64,000 bases of DNA from Streptomyces sp. NRRL S-31 (GTDB lineage Bacteria; Actinomycetota; Actinomycetes; Streptomycetales; Streptomycetaceae). Location: assembly GCF_000718775.1 (NCBI RefSeq), contig NZ_JOCB01000027.1:13337-77336 (forward strand), written 5' to 3'. Positions within the stretch are counted from its first letter, which is position 1. Every line of letters begins with the position of its first letter. A program made the position numbers and the translations under genes. Below are positions 60,479-64,000 of this stretch, piece after piece. Below the pieces are notes generated by a model. That model ran no database searches, had not been told where the DNA came from, and saw only the letters and a program-made list of their open reading frames with translations.

Positions 60479-63400
60479 TTACGCCTCGAACACCTCACGC
60501 ACCAGCTGCTCCTGCTCGGCCTGGTGGCGCTTGGCGGAGCCCACCGCCGGGGACGAGGAGTGCGGGCGCGAGATGCGCCGCAGCCGCTCGCCGGCCGGGA
60601 TGTCCGCGCCGACCGCCAGGTCCAGGTGGTCGATCAGGTTGAGCGCGATGAACGGCCAGGCACCCTGGTTCGCCGGCTCCTCCTGCACCCACAGGTACTT
60701 CTCGGCGTTCGGGTACTTGTTGACCTCCGCCTGGAGCTCGTCACCCGGCAGCGGGTAGAGCCGCTCGATGCGGATGATCGCGGTGTCCGTGGCGCCGCGC
60801 TTCTGCCGCTCGGCCTCCAGGTCGTAGTAGACCTTGCCGGAGCAGAAGACGACCCTGCGGACGGCGGCCGCGTCGACCGTGCTGTCGCCGATGACCGGAC
60901 GGAACTCGCCCGTGGTGAACTCCTCCGCCTTCGAGGCCGCGGCCTTCAGGCGCAGCATCGACTTCGGGGTGAAGACGACCAGCGGCTTGTGGTGCGGGTT
61001 GTGCACCTGCCACCGCAGGAGGTGGAAGTAGTTCGACGGGGACGTGGGCATCGCGACCGTCATGTTGTTCTGCGCGCACAGCTGGAGGAACCGCTCCGGG
61101 CGCGCGGACGAGTGGTCCGGGCCCTGGCCCTCGTAGCCGTGCGGCAGCAGCAGGACGACGCCGGAGGTCTGGTTCCACTTCTGCTCCGCCGAGGAGATGA
61201 ACTCGTCGACGACCGTCTGCGCCCCGTTGACGAAGTCGCCGAACTGGGCCTCCCACATGACGAGCGCGTCCGGCCGGGCCAGCGAGTAGCCGTACTCGAA
61301 GCCCATCGCCGCGTACTCGGACAACAGGGAGTTGTAGACGTTCAGCCGCGCCTGGTCCTCGGAGAGGTACTGGAGCGGGGTGTACTCCTCGCCGGTCTCC
61401 CGGTCGATGAGCACCGCGTGCCGCTGGCCGAAGGTGCCGCGCTGGGAGTCCTGGCCCGAGAGGCGGACCGGGGTGCCGTCCAGCAGCAGCGAGCCGATGG
61501 CGAGGGTCTCGCCCATGCCCCAGTCGATCGTGCCGTCCTCGACCATCGCCGCGCGGCGCTGGAGCTGCGGCTGGAGCCGCGGGTGGACGGTGATGTTGTC
61601 GGGGATGTTGACCTGGGACTCGGCGATCCGCTTGACGACCTCGGAGGAGATCGCGGTCGGGACCGCGACCGGGAAGCCGTCCTGCGGAGCCTGGGCGGCA
61701 CCGGCGGCCGGCTGCGAGGTGGCCTCGCGGACCTCGGTGAAGACCTTCTCCAGCTGGCCCTGGTAGTCCTGGAGGGCCTGCTCGGCCTCTTCCAGGGTGA
61801 TGTCGCCGCGACCGATCAGGGACTCGGTGTAGAGCTTGCGCACCGAGCGCTTCTTGTCGATCAGGTCGTACATCAGCGGCTGGGTGAAGGCCGGGTTGTC
61901 CGACTCGTTGTGACCGCGGCGGCGGTAGCAGATGAGGTCGATCACCACGTCCTTGTTGAACGCCTGGCGGAACTCGAAGGCGAGCCGCGCCACGCGCACG
62001 ACGGCCTCCGGGTCGTCGCCGTTCACGTGGAAGATCGGGGCCTCGATCATGCGGGCCACGTCCGTCGCGTACATGGACGAACGCGAGGACTCGGGGGCCG
62101 CGGTGAAGCCGACCTGGTTGTTGATGACGATGTGGACCGTGCCGCCGGTGCGGTAGCCGCGCAGCTGCGACATGTTCAGGGTCTCGGCCACCACGCCCTG
62201 GCCCGCGAAGGCCGCGTCGCCGTGGATCGCCACCGGCAGGACCGTGAAGTCCGTGCCGCCCTTGTTGATGATGTCCTGCTTGGCGCGGGCGACGCCCTCC
62301 AGGACCGGGTCGACCGCCTCCAGGTGGGAGGGGTTGGCGACCAGCGAGACCTTGATCTGCTCGCCGTCCAGGCCGGTGAAGGTGCCCTCGGCGCCCAGGT
62401 GGTACTTCACGTCGCCGGAGCCGTGCATCGACTTCGGGTCGAGGTTGCCCTCGAACTCGCGGAAGATCTGCGCGTACGACTTGCCGACGATGTTGGCGAG
62501 GACGTTCAGGCGGCCGCGGTGGGCCATGCCGATGACGACCTCGTCCAGGCGGGACTCGGCCGCGGAGTCGATCACCGCGTCGAGCAGCGGGATGACGGAC
62601 TCGCCGCCCTCCAGCGAGAAGCGCTTCTGGCCGACGTACTTGGTCTGGAGGAAGGTCTCGAAGGCCTCCGCCGCGTTCAGCCGGCGCAGGATGCGCAGCT
62701 GCTCCTCGCGCTCCGGCTTGGAGTGCGGGCGCTCCACGCGGTCCTGGATCCACTTGCGCTGCTTGGGGTCCTGGATGTGCATGAACTCGATGCCGGTGGT
62801 GCGGCAGTACGAGTCGCGCAGCACGCCGAGGATGTCGCGCAGCTTCATCATCGACTTGCCGGCGAAGCCGCCGACGGCGAACTCGCGCTCCAGGTCCCAC
62901 AGGGTGAGGCCGTGCTCGACGATGTCCAGGTCGGGGTGCTTGCGCTGGCGGTACTCCAGCGGGTCGGTGTCGGCCATGACGTGGCCGCGGACCCGGTAGG
63001 AGTGGATCAGCTCGAAGACGCGGGCGGCCTTGGTGACGTCGTCGTCGTGGCTGGCGTCGATGTCCCTGAGCCAGCGGACCGGCTCGTAGGGGATGCGCAG
63101 CGCCTCGAAGATGTCGTCGTAGAAGCCGTTCTCGCCGAGCAGCAGGTTCGCGACCTGGCGCAGGAACTCACCGGAGGCGGCGCCCTGGATCACCCGGTGG
63201 TCGTAGGTCGACGTGAGCGTCATGACCTTCGAGATGCCGAGCTTGTTCAGGGTGTCCTGGCTGGTGCCCTGGAACTCCGCCGGGTAGTCCATGGCGCCGA
63301 CGCCCATGATCACGGACTGGCCGGGCATCAGGCGGGGCACGGAGTGGACGGTGCCGAGGCCACCGGGGTTGGTCAGGGAGACCGTGACGCCGGTGAAGTC

Positions 63401-64000
63401 GTCCATCGTCAGCTTGCCGTCGCGGGCGCGGCGGACGATGTCCTCGTAGGCCTGCCAGAACTCGAAGAAGTTCAGCGTCTCGGCCTTCTTGATGGCGGCC
63501 ACGACGAGCTGGCGGTCACCGTTCGGCTTGACCAGGTCGATGGCCAGGCCGAGGTTGACGTGCGGCGGCTTGACCAGGGTCGGCTTGCCGTCCTTCTCGC
63601 CGAACGCGTAGTTCATCGACGGCATGGCCTTGATGGCCTGCACCATCGCGAAGCCGATCAGGTGCGTGAAGGAGATCTTCCCGCCCCGGGCGCGCTTCAG
63701 GTGGTTGTTGATGACGATGCGGTTGTCGAACAGCAGCTTCACCGGGACCGCGCGGACCGAGGTGGCGGTCGGCAGCTCCAGCGAGGCGTTCATGTTCTTG
63801 GCGACGGCCGCGGACGGGCCGCGCAGCGTCACGTACTCGGGGCCCTCGGGCGCCTCGGCGGCGGGAGCGGCCTTCGCCTTCGGCTGAGCGGGCGCCTGTG
63901 CGGGCTGCGCCGGCTTGGCCGGGGCGGGGGCGGCCTTCGCCGCGGGGGCCGGCGCCGGGGCCGGTGCCACGGCGGGCTTCGGGGCCGCGGGGGCCGGGGC
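60479..64000 (-). CDS. kgd: Multifunctional 2-oxoglutarate dehydrogenase E1 with fused E2-like domain, 5' end outside window
   Basis: 1,173 codons are visible; the gene starts beyond base 64000. The N-terminal visible part is an Ala/Pro linker, then a succinyltransferase-like E2 catalytic domain (residues about 45-290, ending [15 protein letters not shown] with the catalytic His/Asp region), then the ThDP-dependent E1 ([50 protein letters not shown] for the cofactor Mg site, and a transketolase-like C-terminus). This fusion is specific to actinobacteria (mycobacterial KGD, corynebacterial OdhA). It decarboxylates 2-oxoglutarate in the TCA cycle and is controlled there by GarA-type proteins. 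Confidence 0.95.
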   Translation of the reverse strand, partial: APAPAAPKPAVAPAPAPAPAAKAAPAPAKPAQPAQAPAQPKAKAAPAAEAPEGPEYVTLRGPSAAVAKNMNASLELPTATSVRAVPVKLLFDNRIVINNHLKRARGGKISFTHLIGFAMVQAIKAMPSMNYAFGEKDGKPTLVKPPHVNLGLAIDLVKPNGDRQLVVAAIKKAETLNFFEFWQAYEDIVRRARDGKLTMDDFTGVTVSLTNPGGLGTVHSVPRLMPGQSVIMGVGAMDYPAEFQGTSQDTLNKLGISKVMTLTSTYDHRVIQGAASGEFLRQVANLLLGENGFYDDIFEALRIPYEPVRWLRDIDASHDDDVTKAARVFELIHSYRVRGHVMADTDPLEYRQRKHPDLDIVEHGLTLWDLEREFAVGGFAGKSMMKLRDILGVLRDSYCRTTGIEFMHIQDPKQRKWIQDRVERPHSKPEREEQLRILRRLNAAEAFETFLQTKYVGQKRFSLEGGESVIPLLDAVIDSAAESRLDEVVIGMAHRGRLNVLANIVGKSYAQIFREFEGNLDPKSMHGSGDVKYHLGAEGTFTGLDGEQIKVSLVANPSHLEAVDPVLEGVARAKQDIINKGGTDFTVLPVAIHGDAAFAGQGVVAETLNMSQLRGYRTGGTVHIVINNQVGFTAAPESSRSSMYATDVARMIEAPIFHVNGDDPEAVVRVARLAFEFRQAFNKDVVIDLICYRRRGHNESDNPAFTQPLMYDLIDKKRSVRKLYTESLIGRGDITLEEAEQALQDYQGQLEKVFTEVREATSQPAAGAAQAPQDGFPVAVPTAISSEVVKRIAESQVNIPDNITVHPRLQPQLQRRAAMVEDGTIDWGMGETLAIGSLLLDGTPVRLSGQDSQRGTFGQRHAVLIDRETGEEYTPLQYLSEDQARLNVYNSLLSEYAAMGFEYGYSLARPDALVMWEAQFGDFVNGAQTVVDEFISSAEQKWNQTSGVVLLLPHGYEGQGPDHSSARPERFLQLCAQNNMTVAMPTSPSNYFHLLRWQVHNPHHKPLVVFTPKSMLRLKAAASKAEEFTTGEFRPVIGDSTVDAAAVRRVVFCSGKVYYDLEAERQKRGATDTAIIRIERLYPLPGDELQAEVNKYPNAEKYLWVQEEPANQGAWPFIALNLIDHLDLAVGADIPAGERLRRISRPHSSSPAVGSAKRHQAEQEQLVREVFEA

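Overview
The window is about 64 kb of very high G+C DNA with almost every gene third codon position G or C, ATGA/GTGA stop-start overlaps, GTG starts, and a set of genes found together only in Streptomyces: sigR-rsrA, dasR, a WblE/WhiB1-type protein, prsH-sigH, sodN-sodX, epi-isozizaene synthase with CYP170A1, and an actinobacterial fused 2-oxoglutarate dehydrogenase. It reads as a core chromosomal segment of a Streptomyces species. No phage, insertion sequence, CRISPR array or rRNA operon was seen. The gene order resembles the SCO5206-SCO5281 part of the S. coelicolor chromosome as I remember it, with local deletions and insertions.

Layout. 1-3.3 kb: end of a Sel1-repeat gene, an initiator tRNA, then the divergent peroxide-responsive pair catR/catA and a CBS-domain protein. 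3.4-10.6 kb: hisN, a TetR regulator and a complete oligopeptide ABC importer (binding protein divergent from two permeases and a fused double ATPase). 10.6-15.7 kb: guanidinium-type SMR exporter, rsgA, aroA and an M50-like membrane protease on the minus strand, divergent from an SRAP (HMCES/YedK) DNA-crosslink protein and a small hydrolase. 15.7-21.5 kb: the thiol-stress sigma factor sigR with its own sigma-R promoter and two start sites, rsrA, two membrane HD-domain proteins (one HD-GYP, one degenerate), a TPR protein and peptide deformylase. 21.6-28 kb: albaflavenone genes converging on class Ia ribonucleotide reductase, whose leader holds two NrdR boxes and a cobalamin riboswitch. 28-33.7 kb: sodium/solute symporter, dasR, nagB (the dasABC transporter genes expected between them are absent), and a divergent SDR/TetR pair. 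34-43.6 kb: PdtaS-like kinase, wblE, a diacylglycerol-kinase-family enzyme, prsH-sigH, UBP zinc finger, CPA1 antiporter, PLP desulfhydrase and an amidase.

43.6-46.6 kb holds what I consider the most interesting locus: a Family 2B encapsulin shell protein with an inserted cyclic-nucleotide-binding domain, followed by a polyprenyl diphosphate synthase with a disordered N-terminal extension of about 35 residues, as expected for a cargo enzyme. 46.7-49 kb contains two decayed genes (a DHFR/RibD-like tail and a phosphate-transporter remnant) among small genes. 49-64 kb: nickel superoxide dismutase sodN with sodX, a CGNR zinc-finger regulator, a methyltransferase, a polar amino-acid ABC importer, malic enzyme, a zinc-type dehydrogenase, a PadR/DUF4097 pair, tandem-repeat arrays, and the 3' part of the kgd/sucA gene running off the window.

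Themes. Redox and stress control is concentrated here (CatR, SigR/RsrA, SigH/PrsH, WblE, SodN). Amino-sugar control is represented by DasR, nagB and three dre-like sites, one of them in front of a sensor kinase. Several genes have a TANNNT hexamer 6-7 bases before the start codon and no ribosome binding site, the pattern of leaderless transcription. All functions are read from sequence and remembered family knowledge; no database search was possible.
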